Assembly: GCA_964430245.1 (NCBI GenBank) | Contig: CAYSEW010000013.1 | Coordinates: forward strand, 1-64,000 | Source: CAYSEW01 sp964430245 | GTDB taxonomy: Bacteria > Bacteroidota > Bacteroidia > Flavobacteriales_D > Parvicellaceae | DNA: 64,000 nucleotides | Direction: 5' to 3' | Shown here: piece by piece, positions 17,751 to 26,528 of the stretch | Numbering within the stretch: position 1 is the stretch's first letter | Layout of the letters: each line of letters starts with the position of its first letter | Position numbers and translations under genes: made by a program | Notes under the pieces: generated by a model | What the model saw: the letters and a program-made list of their open reading frames with translations, nothing else | What the model was told of the DNA's origin: nothing | Database searches by the model: none

Positions 17751-18308
17751 TTATTCAAGTCTAGATAGTATTCCTCTATTGAGCCCTGTAATAAAAAATG
17801 AATAAATAATTCCAAGTATCAACGTGCCTAGTAAAAGCATTATAAAAGCTTTATATGGAGTAAATGTATCTTTAAAATTTTCTTCTTGCATTTCTGTAAG
17901 GTCTTCTGCAGATTTATTATGATATAAATCAGGATTTATACTTTTTTGTTCTTGTGCAGTTTGATACATAGATTCTTTTAAGCTTTCAGCTTTTTCTATT
18001 TTATTTTCTAAAAATTCAGGATTGATCCATTTAAAATAGGTATAAGAAAATGGTGCAATAATTAAAGTGAATAGGGCTGCAGTTTTGATTCCATTTTTTA
18101 GATCAAATATAAAGCTAGGTGAGGTATTCCTGATTCTTCTAAACTGAGTAAGTATTGTATAAGAGATTGAAATCAAAAGTACTAGAGAATAAAAACCAAG
18201 CTCTATAATTAAATGCTCATCTTTTAAATCTATAGTATAAAGCTTAATAAATTGAAAAATAATGCATATTAATGCTCCTATTAAACCCACTTTATATGAA
18301 AGATTCAT
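17751..18308 (-). CDS. DUF4199 membrane protein
   Basis: This 185-residue protein has four predicted membrane segments (about 5-22, 32-52, 72-95 and 150-175) and an acidic, polar loop at 100-145 (YQTAQEQKSINPDLYHNKS). The layout and the final GILSRLE region fit DUF4199, a Bacteroidota family of unknown role. It starts 11 nt after rho and should share its transcript. Its stop is 2 nt from the mpl stop on the other strand, so there is no room for a terminator between the two genes. Confidence 0.82.
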   Translation of the reverse strand: MNLSYKVGLIGALICIIFQFIKLYTIDLKDEHLIIELGFYSLVLLISISYTILTQFRRIRNTSPSFIFDLKNGIKTAALFTLIIAPFSYTYFKWINPEFLENKIEKAESLKESMYQTAQEQKSINPDLYHNKSAEDLTEMQEENFKDTFTPYKAFIMLLLGTLILGIIYSFFITGLNRGILSRLE

Positions 18309-18319
18309 TTTAAATGAAT

Positions 18320-19942
18320 TTATCCGTTCATAGAAACGAGGAACTCTTCGTTGCTTTTTGCATTTTGAAGTCTATCTTTCATAAATTCCATAGCTTCAAT
18401 TGGGTTCATGTCTGCCAAATGCTTTCTTAGAATCCATACTCTTTGTAGAGTTTCTTTATCCATTAGCAAGTCTTCCCTTCTAGTACCAGAAGTTAGTATG
18501 TCAATGGATGGATAAATTCTTCTATTAGAGATTTTTCTATCTAATTGAAGCTCCATATTACCAGTACCTTTAAATTCTTCGAAAATTACTTCATCCATTT
18601 TAGAACCAGTTTCAGTTAAAGCAGTTGCTAAAATTGTTAGAGAACCACCATTTTCTATTTTCCTGGCAGCTCCAAAGAATCTTTTTGGTTTGTGTAAAGC
18701 GTTGGCATCAACACCACCAGTTAGCACTTTTCCAGATGCTGGCATCACAGTATTATATGCACGTGCTAATCTTGTAATAGAATCAAGTAAGATGCAAACA
18801 TCATGTCCACACTCTACTAACCTTTTGGCTTTAGAAAGAACAATATTAGCCACCTTTACATGTCTTTCTGCGGGTTCATCAAATGTGGATGCGATAACTT
18901 CAGCATTTACACTTCTCTGCATATCTGTCACCTCTTCAGGTCTTTCATCGATCAATAAAACGATCAAATAAGTCTCAGGATGGTTAGATGCAATGGCATT
19001 GGCTACATCTTTTAAAAGAACTGTTTTACCTGTTTTTGGTTGTGCAACGATCATTCCACGCTGTCCCTTACCAATGGGTGAGAAAAGATCCATTACTCTA
19101 GTAGAAATACTTTCTTTATCATGACCAGTTAATTTGAACTTCTCACTAGGAAAAAGAGGAGTTAAATATTGAAAAGGCACCCTGTCTCTTATGAATTCAG
19201 GATCTCTTCCATTTATTTTATCAACTTGGATTAACGGAAAATACCTTTCTCCATATTTTGGAGGTCTTACGGTTCCTCTTATGGTGTCACCAGTTTTTAA
19301 TCCAAATAACTTGATTTGTGATTGTGACACATAAATATCATCAGGAGAGCTTAAGTAATGGTAATCAGCAGATCTTAAAAACCCATAACCATCCTGCATG
19401 ATTTCTAAAACACCTTCATTAATGATTATGCCATCAAAATCATAACCATTGTCTACAGGAGTATTGTCTTTTTTATGATCCCTATTAGTATTTCTATTGT
19501 TAGGTCTATTATTGTCGTGATGGTAGGGCTTTCTTTCTTTACCCTTATTATCACGATTATCACGATTATCTCGTTTTTCGCGGTTGTCACGATTTTTATT
19601 GACTGCTGTTTCTTTGTTTTTAGAGTTAGTTTTGTTTTCTAATTTAGAGGTGTCATTATTATTTGAAGTTTTTAATGCTTCTTCTTTGTTATTATCTTCT
19701 GTAGATATATTTCGAGTTGAACTCATTTTATGGTTTTTCCTATTAGGTTTATTCGAATCCACCTTTTCTTCAGATGAATTGTTTTTTAATTCTTTTGAAG
19801 GAGGATTCATAGCTTGTTCATCCAAGATCTTATAAACAAGGTCTTGTTTCTTCAATTTTTCAATTTTATTGATGTTTAGTTTTTCAGCTATTTCTCTTAG
19901 CTCAGCAACTTTTTTGCTGTTTAGATCCAAAATGTCGTACAT
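18320..19942 (-). CDS. rho: Transcription termination factor Rho with disordered insertion
   Basis: Rho is the hexameric RNA helicase that ends transcription of untranslated RNA. The 540 residues contain an N-terminal helical Rho_N/SAP-like domain (1-43), a disordered region rich in Asn, Lys, Asp and Arg (about 45-167, with repeated DNRDNRDN units at 119-132), the cold-shock-like RNA-binding domain (about 175-245, DGYGFLRSADYHYL) and the RecA-type ATPase with P-loop VAQPKTGKT (299-307), the LLIDERPEEV Walker B region and the Q-loop/R-loop segments up to the end. The insertion makes it longer than the 419 residues of E. coli Rho and is characteristic of Bacteroidota. It is followed closely by the DUF4199 gene. 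Confidence 0.96.
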   Translation of the reverse strand: MYDILDLNSKKVAELREIAEKLNINKIEKLKKQDLVYKILDEQAMNPPSKELKNNSSEEKVDSNKPNRKNHKMSSTRNISTEDNNKEEALKTSNNNDTSKLENKTNSKNKETAVNKNRDNREKRDNRDNRDNKGKERKPYHHDNNRPNNRNTNRDHKKDNTPVDNGYDFDGIIINEGVLEIMQDGYGFLRSADYHYLSSPDDIYVSQSQIKLFGLKTGDTIRGTVRPPKYGERYFPLIQVDKINGRDPEFIRDRVPFQYLTPLFPSEKFKLTGHDKESISTRVMDLFSPIGKGQRGMIVAQPKTGKTVLLKDVANAIASNHPETYLIVLLIDERPEEVTDMQRSVNAEVIASTFDEPAERHVKVANIVLSKAKRLVECGHDVCILLDSITRLARAYNTVMPASGKVLTGGVDANALHKPKRFFGAARKIENGGSLTILATALTETGSKMDEVIFEEFKGTGNMELQLDRKISNRRIYPSIDILTSGTRREDLLMDKETLQRVWILRKHLADMNPIEAMEFMKDRLQNAKSNEEFLVSMNG

Positions 19943-20051
19943 GGAATGAATTAGATATTAATTAATATTAGATATTCAGGTGAATGTTTATTTGTTTAAT
20001 ATATGTTTGAAAACTTGGGTTTGTAATCAGGACGATTACTTAATAACTCAT

Positions 20052-20059
20052 CAAATATA
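20052..20059 (-). promoter_or_regulatory. Candidate -7 box for rho
   Basis: TATATTTG on the minus strand matches TAnnTTTG and lies about 110 nt upstream of the rho start, which would give a leader of roughly 100 nt. There is no good TTG about 20 nt further up. Rho is autoregulated in other bacteria, so a long leader would not be surprising. Confidence 0.35.
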
Positions 20060-20147
20060 ATAAACTTATTTTACCTAACTATCTATTTATGGAAAAATAG
20101 TTAACATTAAACATTAAATAAAAGTTAATTTATAGGAGTCTTCATCT

Positions 20148-20155
20148 TATATTTG
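20148..20155 (+). promoter_or_regulatory. -7 promoter box for the DUF4293 gene
   Basis: TATATTTG on the plus strand matches TAnnTTTG and lies 15 nt before the ATG at 20171, leaving a leader of about 10 nt. The -33 region is weak. A TTG inside the box could be mistaken for a start codon. Confidence 0.45.
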
Positions 20156-20170
20156 CCAAAAATTAACAAC

Positions 20171-20632
20171 ATGATTCAAAGAATACAAACGATTTATCTT
20201 TTATTGACCATTTCATGTATGATTACTTCCCTTTTTATTCCATTCTCTTCATTTTTGAATAATGAAACAATAACTCTGGGGGCATTTGGATTAGCTAATT
20301 TACCTGAAAACCTTTCTGAAGTATCATCTAGGTTTCCTTATTATTTATGTATTATATCAGTAATTGGTTTAACAATTTATACAATTGCAATGTATAAGTA
20401 CCGTAAAAGACAACTTTTGTTAGGAAGAATTAATTACTTGTTGATTTTAGCTACTATTGTTTTTATTTTAATGGATATTGATTACGTTGCTCAACAACTA
20501 GATTCTATTGATAAAATTCAATATGAAATAGGTGCATTTTTACCTGTTGCTGCACTTCCTTTTGTTTTTTTAGCAAACAGAGGGATTAAAAAAGATGAAG
20601 CACTAGTGAAATCTTTAGATAGGTTAAGATAA
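20171..20632 (+). CDS. DUF4293 membrane protein
   Basis: The 153-residue protein starts MIQRIQTIYLLLTISCM, which is the signature opening of the DUF4293 family of four-helix membrane proteins in Bacteroidota. Membrane segments lie at about 8-30, 55-75, 88-106 and 120-138. The function is unknown. The gene often sits beside rho in this phylum, and here it is divergent from rho across a shared 228-bp promoter region. The ATG at 20171 is preferred to a TTG at 20153, which is part of the promoter box. The last 9 nt overlap the convergent phosphoesterase gene. Confidence 0.85.
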   Translation: MIQRIQTIYLLLTISCMITSLFIPFSSFLNNETITLGAFGLANLPENLSEVSSRFPYYLCIISVIGLTIYTIAMYKYRKRQLLLGRINYLLILATIVFILMDIDYVAQQLDSIDKIQYEIGAFLPVAALPFVFLANRGIKKDEALVKSLDRLR

Positions 20633-21124
20633 ACCTTTACCTAATTCTATAACTTCCAAATCTTTAATATTTTGCTCATCGATCTTAAACCTTAAGATTG
20701 TTCTAATTTTATGAATACCTCTTAATCCAGCAGCACCTGGATTCATATAAAGCATATTTAGTTTTTTATCCATTTGGACCTTACATATGTGTGAATGACC
20801 GCAAATAAAAAGATTTGGGGGGGCTTCATTGATTTCATCTCTAATGGATTTAGCATACCTATATGGTGATCCACCTATATGAGTCATCCAAATACTCACT
20901 TTTTCAATAATGAATTTTTGATGAAGAGGAAATTCAGACCTTATCTGATGGTTATCTATATTTCCATAAACCCCTCTTGTTTTGGTAATTTTTTTTAACT
21001 GGTCCATTATTTTTAGATCACCTATATCTCCTGCATGCCAGATCTCATCACAATCTGATAAATATTTTATGAATTTGTCATCCCAATGACCATGAGTGTC
21101 TGATAAAAGGCCTATTTTTTTCAT
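20624..21124 (-). CDS. YfcE-like metallophosphoesterase
   Basis: This 166-residue enzyme is a calcineurin-like phosphodiesterase of the YfcE/MJ0936 type. All metal-binding motifs are present: LLSDTHGH (8-13 region, Asp and His), HAGDIGD, YGNIDNH, WMTHIGG and FICGHSH. Family members hydrolyse phosphodiesters such as bis-p-nitrophenyl phosphate in vitro, often with manganese; the natural substrate is usually unknown. The length is normal for the family. It is a cytoplasmic protein with no signal peptide. It overlaps the convergent DUF4293 gene by 9 nt. Confidence 0.9.
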   Translation of the reverse strand: MKKIGLLSDTHGHWDDKFIKYLSDCDEIWHAGDIGDLKIMDQLKKITKTRGVYGNIDNHQIRSEFPLHQKFIIEKVSIWMTHIGGSPYRYAKSIRDEINEAPPNLFICGHSHICKVQMDKKLNMLYMNPGAAGLRGIHKIRTILRFKIDEQNIKDLEVIELGKGLS

Positions 21125-21221
21125 GATTAATGGCTAAGTTAATTAAGTATCCAATTCCTTTTTAATCATTTGTTTTTAATTCTATTTTTATATAGTTTTT
21201 ATTAGTTAAATAATAAGCTAC

Positions 21222-21869
21222 ATGAAATTTAAATATTTTTGGATATATCTAATTATTTTAATGGCTTTGTCATTAAACACATATGGAAGTAATGACAAAA
21301 ATGGAATAATTATAAATGATAATAAGATTATGGATAAGGATACTATAGTTTTTGGTGCTGGCTGTTTTTGGTGTATAGAAGCCATTTTTTCAGATTTAAA
21401 AGGTGTGTATTCAGTTACATCTGGTTATTGTGGTGGATTTACTGAAAATCCAACCTATAAAGAGGTGTGTTCTGGAACTACAGGTCATGCAGAAGTAGCT
21501 AGAATAATATATAATCCTAATGAGATCTCATTTGAAGAATTATTAGAAATATTTTGGAAAACCCATGACCCCACTACTCCTAACAGGCAAGGTAACGATG
21601 TGGGAACTCAATATCGATCATGTATTTTTTATTTAAATGAAAATCAAAATCAAAAGTCTATTTATTATAAAGATAAGTTGAATAGTTCAGGCGCTTTTTC
21701 TAAACAAATAGTTACAGAAATTGAGAAGTTGCAGAAATTTTATCCTGCAGAAAATTACCATCAAGATTATTACGAAAACAATAAAGAGAATAGTTATTGT
21801 AAATTTGTTATTCAACCAAAATTGGAAAAGTTTAAAAAGGTGTTTTATAACAACTTAAAAGAAGAGTAA
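21222..21869 (+). CDS. msrA: Exported peptide-methionine (S)-S-oxide reductase
   Basis: MsrA reduces the S-epimer of methionine sulfoxide in proteins. The catalytic motif GAGCFWC is at 45-51, with the nucleophilic Cys48 and neighbouring Cys51, followed by GYCGG, GHAEVA and DVGTQYRS. The N terminus (MKFKYFWIYLIILMALSLNTYGS) looks like a signal peptide, so this copy probably works in the periplasm or at the surface, repairing exported proteins. A cytoplasmic start at Met37 (MDKDTIVFGAGCFWC) is possible but has no visible promoter or spacing in its favour. MsrB is not fused or adjacent. Confidence 0.93.
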   Translation: MKFKYFWIYLIILMALSLNTYGSNDKNGIIINDNKIMDKDTIVFGAGCFWCIEAIFSDLKGVYSVTSGYCGGFTENPTYKEVCSGTTGHAEVARIIYNPNEISFEELLEIFWKTHDPTTPNRQGNDVGTQYRSCIFYLNENQNQKSIYYKDKLNSSGAFSKQIVTEIEKLQKFYPAENYHQDYYENNKENSYCKFVIQPKLEKFKKVFYNNLKEE

Positions 21870-21974
21870 TAGGGGAGATAGTTCCTTAATTAGTATCTTT
21901 AATTTTTATTAGCATCAAAATGGCAATATAATTGTAATGAATTTTCTATTGTAAAATTTAATAAACTATATATT

Positions 21975-23186
21975 ATGAGAAAACTTATACTTTCAACTAT
22001 ACATGTATTAATGGTTAACTTCATTTTTTCACAAACGATCAATGATCATAAAGTGACAATTAAGTATATACAATTACCAACCGATCCATTACCTGAGAAT
22101 ATTACTACAATTAATGTTAATTTAATAAAGAGCTATGAAGCAGCTAATGAAGATTCTATAAATGCTTATAATTCAAGATTAGAGGAATTAATTCAAGAAC
22201 AAGAAGTTTTAATAGAAGAATGGAAGTCTGATAAAAAACGTGTTGATAAAATATATTATGCAGAAATGTCTACTTGGCAAAAAGCAGTTAATGCCGGTAA
22301 TACTACTATTGCTAAACCTCAAGAGCCAGTTTATCCTGATTATCCCTATTTAAAGGATTTACCTTTACCAATATTAACTGAAGAAGTAGAACAAGAAGCT
22401 ATCTCTAGTAGAATTGATTTAAAGGGATATAATAAGGGTGAAGGTGGAGCTGTGCTTGCCGTTTCATATGATGGGATAAAGAATGCAATAATTAAAAAAT
22501 CTAAAATAGGGACAGGAGCTATGACAAAGTATAATTATACAGCTTATTATTCAATGCCAATTCATGTTAATTTAGAGTTTGAAGAAACTGGTATCCTATA
22601 TGAAAAATCATTTTATGAAAATGAAACTAAAAAATTAATAAAATCAGAGAGTAGTGAATACGACCATTTAATATGGTGGATGGACAATGGAGAAAATTAT
22701 TGGATAAATTTACAACGACAGTTATTCAATACTGCAATAAATAAGGTCAATTCTGAGCTGAATGAAAAATTTGGTTTTCCCGTTAAAAGCATGAATACTG
22801 AAGTATATGTGGTGAAAAAATACAAGAAACATAATTATTCAGAATTTGTAGATGCATTAACTTATGCTAAGAGTGGTTATGATTTGTTATCAACTGATGT
22901 AAAAAAAGTAAATGCAACAGCTAAGATTAATAAAAGTATTGGCATTTGGTTAGATCTATTAAAAGAAAGTAATCTTGCAGACAGTAAATCCAGGATCAAT
23001 AAAAAAGCAACTGCACTATTATATGCTAATTTAGCTGAAGCATATCTATGGATTGATGATTTTGAAAATGCAGATCTTTATGCTAATAAAGGAATTACAA
23101 TAGGTGTTTTAAAATACAAGAATCATTGTAAAAGAGTACATGATAAAATTGGCTTATTAAAAGCAAGGTATATTGCTAATCAGTAA
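21975..23186 (+). CDS. Exported protein of unknown function
   Basis: The 403-residue protein has a signal peptide (MRKLILSTIHVLMVNFIFS, cleavage near 20). Residues 45-90 are charged and helical and could form a short coiled coil (ARLEELIQEQ-type heptads: SRLEELIQEQEVLIEEWKSDKK). The middle is beta-rich with many aromatic residues. The last 100 residues look like degenerate TPR helices (ALLYANLAEAYLWIDDFENADLYANKG). I do not recognise a family. It stands alone on the plus strand and ends 5 nt before the stop of a convergent small gene. Confidence 0.7.
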   Translation: MRKLILSTIHVLMVNFIFSQTINDHKVTIKYIQLPTDPLPENITTINVNLIKSYEAANEDSINAYNSRLEELIQEQEVLIEEWKSDKKRVDKIYYAEMSTWQKAVNAGNTTIAKPQEPVYPDYPYLKDLPLPILTEEVEQEAISSRIDLKGYNKGEGGAVLAVSYDGIKNAIIKKSKIGTGAMTKYNYTAYYSMPIHVNLEFEETGILYEKSFYENETKKLIKSESSEYDHLIWWMDNGENYWINLQRQLFNTAINKVNSELNEKFGFPVKSMNTEVYVVKKYKKHNYSEFVDALTYAKSGYDLLSTDVKKVNATAKINKSIGIWLDLLKESNLADSKSRINKKATALLYANLAEAYLWIDDFENADLYANKGITIGVLKYKNHCKRVHDKIGLLKARYIANQ

Positions 23187-23191
23187 ATTTG

Positions 23192-23644
23192 TCATTTTAC
23201 TATTAAAGATTCACTCATTTTAAGACCTGATTTTAAAAACACACAATCACTAAACCGTACTTTAATTAAATTCCCATCTTCGTCATTAAAATAGGCATAA
23301 TATCTAATTAATCTATTTCCATAATGTTGATAGGATTTATAAGGTAAATCACAATGGTTGAATGTTAGTTTTGATAAATTAATGTTTTTGTCTTTAAAAT
23401 TTAACAATGAACTTTGAAAATTCTCAAAAATAGATTCATTGTATTCATCTAAAGTCAAATCTTTGTTATCTGTTTTTAAAATTTCATAATCTATACAAAG
23501 ACTTTTAAAATGTTCATAATTGTTGTCGATCAAAGATATGATAGCTTGTTTAGCTAGATCTTCTTGAGTGTTAATAATGTTTTTAGTTTTGTTAGAACAT
23601 GAATATAATATGAAGATAAGCCCTAAGTGTAATAGAAATTTCAT
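23192..23644 (-). CDS. Small putative lipoprotein
   Basis: This 150-residue protein starts MKFLLHLGLIFILYSCSNKTKN, with a lipobox LYSC and Cys16 as the likely lipidated residue. The rest has a helix-helix-strand pattern (DLAKQAIISLIDNNYEHFKSLCIDYEILK) faintly like SnoaL/NTF2-type or DUF-type stress lipoproteins, which is not enough for a family call. It is a single gene, divergent from arginase and convergent with the larger exported protein. Confidence 0.65.
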   Translation of the reverse strand: MKFLLHLGLIFILYSCSNKTKNIINTQEDLAKQAIISLIDNNYEHFKSLCIDYEILKTDNKDLTLDEYNESIFENFQSSLLNFKDKNINLSKLTFNHCDLPYKSYQHYGNRLIRYYAYFNDEDGNLIKVRFSDCVFLKSGLKMSESLIVK

Positions 23645-23720
23645 GAATAAATTTTAATGTGTACAATATTAATATAATTATTATGACTATTGTGATTGAT
23701 GTTTTTATTGTAGGTTTATA

Positions 23721-23738
23721 ATTGGTGAAATCACCGAT
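23721..23738. promoter_or_regulatory. Inverted repeat upstream of arginase
   Basis: The bases ATTGGTGA and TCACCGAT pair over 8 bp (one GU) with a 2-nt loop, followed on the plus strand by TTTTTC. The repeat lies 46 nt before the arginase start. It might be an operator for a regulator of arginine use, or a weak terminator/attenuator in the leader. No regulator gene is adjacent. Confidence 0.3.
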
Positions 23739-23783
23739 TTTTCTTAAACTCGCATCTCAATTATAAATAGTACTTATTAATCT

Positions 23784-24740
23784 ATGAATAAGGTAACAAT
23801 TATTGAAAATAAATCTGAAATTGGAGCTGGCACAAGAGGTTCTAGTTTAGGTATTGATGCATTAAAAGTAGCTGCTTTAAACAGTGATTCATCTTATTTT
23901 TCAGATAGATCAACTGTAGTTATAGAGGATAAGAATTTTTTACTAAATAAAGAAATCAAACATTCTAAAGCAATAAGAATTGAGGGTGTTGTTGATATTT
24001 ATGAATCTGTCGCTGATGAAGTAGGTGCTCATTTGGAAAAAAATCGTATTCCAATAATTTTATCTGGTGATCATTCTAGCGCTGGAGGAACTATTGCTGG
24101 TATAAAAAGAGCTCATCCAGAGAAAAGACTAGGTGTTATTTGGATTGATGCTCATGCAGATATTCATTCTCCATATACTTCTCCATCAGGTAACCTTCAT
24201 GGTATGTCTTTAGCAACTGCTTTAAATGAGGATAACGAAAAACATCGAATTCATGAAGTAGATACATTGACTAGAGAAATGTGGGATAAGCTAAAAAACA
24301 TTTCTAAAATAGCCCCTAAAATTAGCCCTGTTGATATTGTATATGTTGGGCTTAGAGATACTGAAGAGTCTGAAGATTATTATATTTCTAATAATAATAT
24401 CAAATCAATTCTTGTAGAAGAGGTTCGAAGAAAAGGAGTTGAGCAAACGTCAGAAAACATATTATCTTATTTAAAGGACTGTGATATTATCTATGTTTCA
24501 TTTGATGTCGATAGTATGGACTGTGATCTTGTTTCTTATGGTACAGGAACACCAGTTTCTAATGGGTTATCTGAACAAGAAGCAGGCGGTTTGATCAATT
24601 TGTTGCTCATAGATAAACGATCAATTTGTTTTGAAATTGTAGAGATTAATCCCTGTTTGGATAACAAACAAAATAAAATGGCAGAAACAGCTTTTAGAAT
24701 TCTTGAAAGTGCTACTACAATATTAGAGAAAAGAGGGTAG
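23784..24740 (+). CDS. Arginase-family ureohydrolase
   Basis: The 318-residue enzyme belongs to the manganese-dependent ureohydrolases, which split arginine into ornithine and urea (or agmatine and similar guanidino compounds). The metal ligands are visible: His97 in SGDHS (95-98), DAHADIH (Asp122, His124, Asp126) and SFDVDSMD (Asp241, Asp243). The GTGTPV and ICFEIVEINP segments are also typical. The loop NLHGMSLATAL is like arginase proper, so arginase is the likeliest activity; agmatinase or formimidoylglutamase cannot be excluded. The stop is 3 nt before the argS ATG, so the two arginine-consuming enzymes are probably co-translated. Confidence 0.88.
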   Translation: MNKVTIIENKSEIGAGTRGSSLGIDALKVAALNSDSSYFSDRSTVVIEDKNFLLNKEIKHSKAIRIEGVVDIYESVADEVGAHLEKNRIPIILSGDHSSAGGTIAGIKRAHPEKRLGVIWIDAHADIHSPYTSPSGNLHGMSLATALNEDNEKHRIHEVDTLTREMWDKLKNISKIAPKISPVDIVYVGLRDTEESEDYYISNNNIKSILVEEVRRKGVEQTSENILSYLKDCDIIYVSFDVDSMDCDLVSYGTGTPVSNGLSEQEAGGLINLLLIDKRSICFEIVEINPCLDNKQNKMAETAFRILESATTILEKRG

Positions 24741-24743
24741 TAG

Positions 24744-26525
24744 ATGAGTGTTATTTCCAATATATTACCTGAAATATCCAGAGGTTTTAATGAAGTTTTT
24801 GAAAATGAGCTTTCAATAGAAGATTTTCAGATTGAAAATACTAGGAAAGGATTTAAGGGAGATGTTACTCTTGTAGTTTTTCCGCTATTAAGAATCACTA
24901 AGTCTTCTCCTGAAAAAACCGCTGAATCATTGGGTGCTTGGTTAATAGATCATTCAGCTATTGTTGCTGATTATAATGTAATCAAAGGATTTTTAAACTT
25001 AGTTTTAAGTGATGAATTTTGGATACAAGAATTTAATAAATGGGTATCTGATACTGATTATGGTAAAAATAAAACTGATTCCGGTAAAACCTTTATGGTG
25101 GAATATTCTTCACCTAATACAAATAAGCCACTTCATTTAGGACATTTAAGAAATAATTTTTTAGGATATTCTGTTGCTGAGATTCTTATTGCTAATGGCC
25201 ATTCTGTTATTAAAACGCAAATTATTAATGATAGAGGAATTCATATTTGTAAATCTATGTTGGCCTGGCAAAAGTTTGGAAATGGGGAAACTCCTGATTC
25301 GTCAGGTATAAAGGGGGATCATTTAATCGGAAAATATTATGTTCTTTTTGATAAAGTATATAAAGAAGAGGTTGCACATTTAATTAAAGAAGGGATTTCT
25401 AGGGAGGATGCTGAAAAAACAGCTCCAATTTTAAAGGAAGCTCAACAAATGTTGATGAAATGGGAAGAAAAAGATCCAGGAATATATGATTTGTGGAAAA
25501 AAATGAATCAATGGGTCTATGCTGGATTTGATGTTACTTACCAGCAAATGGGTGTTGATTTTGATAAATTATATTATGAGTCAGATACTTTTATTTTAGG
25601 TAAAGATATTGTGTCAAAGGGATTAGAAGATGGGATATTTTATGCTAAAGAAGATGATTCAGTTTGGGTTGACCTTTCAGAAGAAAAAATGGATGATAAG
25701 CTATTATTAAGATCAGATGGTACTTCTGTATATATGACACAGGATATAGGGACTGCAATTGAACGGTTTAAAGACTTTCCTGAAATTTCGGGGATGATCT
25801 ATACAGTAGGGAATGAACAAAACCATCATTTTAATGTGCTTTTTTCAATTCTGAAAAAAATTGGATATTCATGGTCTGATGAATGTTATCACCTTTCATA
25901 TGGAATGGTTGAATTACCTGAAGGTAAAATGAAATCTAGGGAGGGTACAGTAGTTGATGCAGATGATTTAATTGAAAGTATAGTTAATGAAGCTAAGGAA
26001 ATGACTAAAGAAAGAGGTCATTTGGAAGGTATGAGTGATAAAGAAAAGGAACATCTTTATGAAGTGATAGGTAAAGGTGCTTTAAAATATTATTTATTGA
26101 AGGTGGATCCTAAGAAAAAAATGATGTTTGATCCTGCTGAATCTATAGACCTTAATGGTAATACAGGCCCTTTTATTCAATATGGATACGCTAGAATTCA
26201 GAGTATTTTAAGAAAAGAATCTCCAGAAATTTTAAAAACAGATACAACTGTAAAGATAAATGATCATGAAATGTTATTGCTAAAAAACTTAGCTGATTTC
26301 CCTAAAGTAATTACAGAATCAGCGAAGCATTTATCACCATCTATCATTGCTAATTACATATATGGATTAGTGAAATCTTATAATTCATTTTATCAAGCTG
26401 TTCCAATATTGGGAGAAGAAGACAAACGAATAAGAGAATTTAGAATATTATTAACTTATAAAATTGGTCTAGTTGTAAAGGATGGAATGCTTTTGTTAGG
26501 AATAGATGTGCCTAAGCGAATGTAA
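24744..26525 (+). CDS. argS: Arginyl-tRNA synthetase
   Basis: ArgRS charges tRNA-Arg. The 593 residues match the family: an N-terminal Add1 domain (about 1-95, with RKGFKGDVTLVVFPLL), the class I catalytic core with HIGH-type HLGH (131-134) in SSPNTNKPLHLGHLRNN, the DRGIHICKSM segment, the YMTQDIGTA region, a KMSK-like KMKSREG and a C-terminal DALR anticodon-binding domain (about 465-593, TGPFIQYGYARI and LVVKDGMLLLGI...PKRM). The start at 24744 follows the arginase stop by 3 nt. The 3' end is 3 nt from the stop of the convergent PorP/SprF gene. Confidence 0.96.
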   Translation: MSVISNILPEISRGFNEVFENELSIEDFQIENTRKGFKGDVTLVVFPLLRITKSSPEKTAESLGAWLIDHSAIVADYNVIKGFLNLVLSDEFWIQEFNKWVSDTDYGKNKTDSGKTFMVEYSSPNTNKPLHLGHLRNNFLGYSVAEILIANGHSVIKTQIINDRGIHICKSMLAWQKFGNGETPDSSGIKGDHLIGKYYVLFDKVYKEEVAHLIKEGISREDAEKTAPILKEAQQMLMKWEEKDPGIYDLWKKMNQWVYAGFDVTYQQMGVDFDKLYYESDTFILGKDIVSKGLEDGIFYAKEDDSVWVDLSEEKMDDKLLLRSDGTSVYMTQDIGTAIERFKDFPEISGMIYTVGNEQNHHFNVLFSILKKIGYSWSDECYHLSYGMVELPEGKMKSREGTVVDADDLIESIVNEAKEMTKERGHLEGMSDKEKEHLYEVIGKGALKYYLLKVDPKKKMMFDPAESIDLNGNTGPFIQYGYARIQSILRKESPEILKTDTTVKINDHEMLLLKNLADFPKVITESAKHLSPSIIANYIYGLVKSYNSFYQAVPILGEEDKRIREFRILLTYKIGLVVKDGMLLLGIDVPKRM

Positions 26526-26528
26526 ATG

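Noticed and set aside
18690..18971. Plus-strand frame across rho
   Set aside because: It lies fully antisense to the conserved Rho ATPase core and its composition follows from that.
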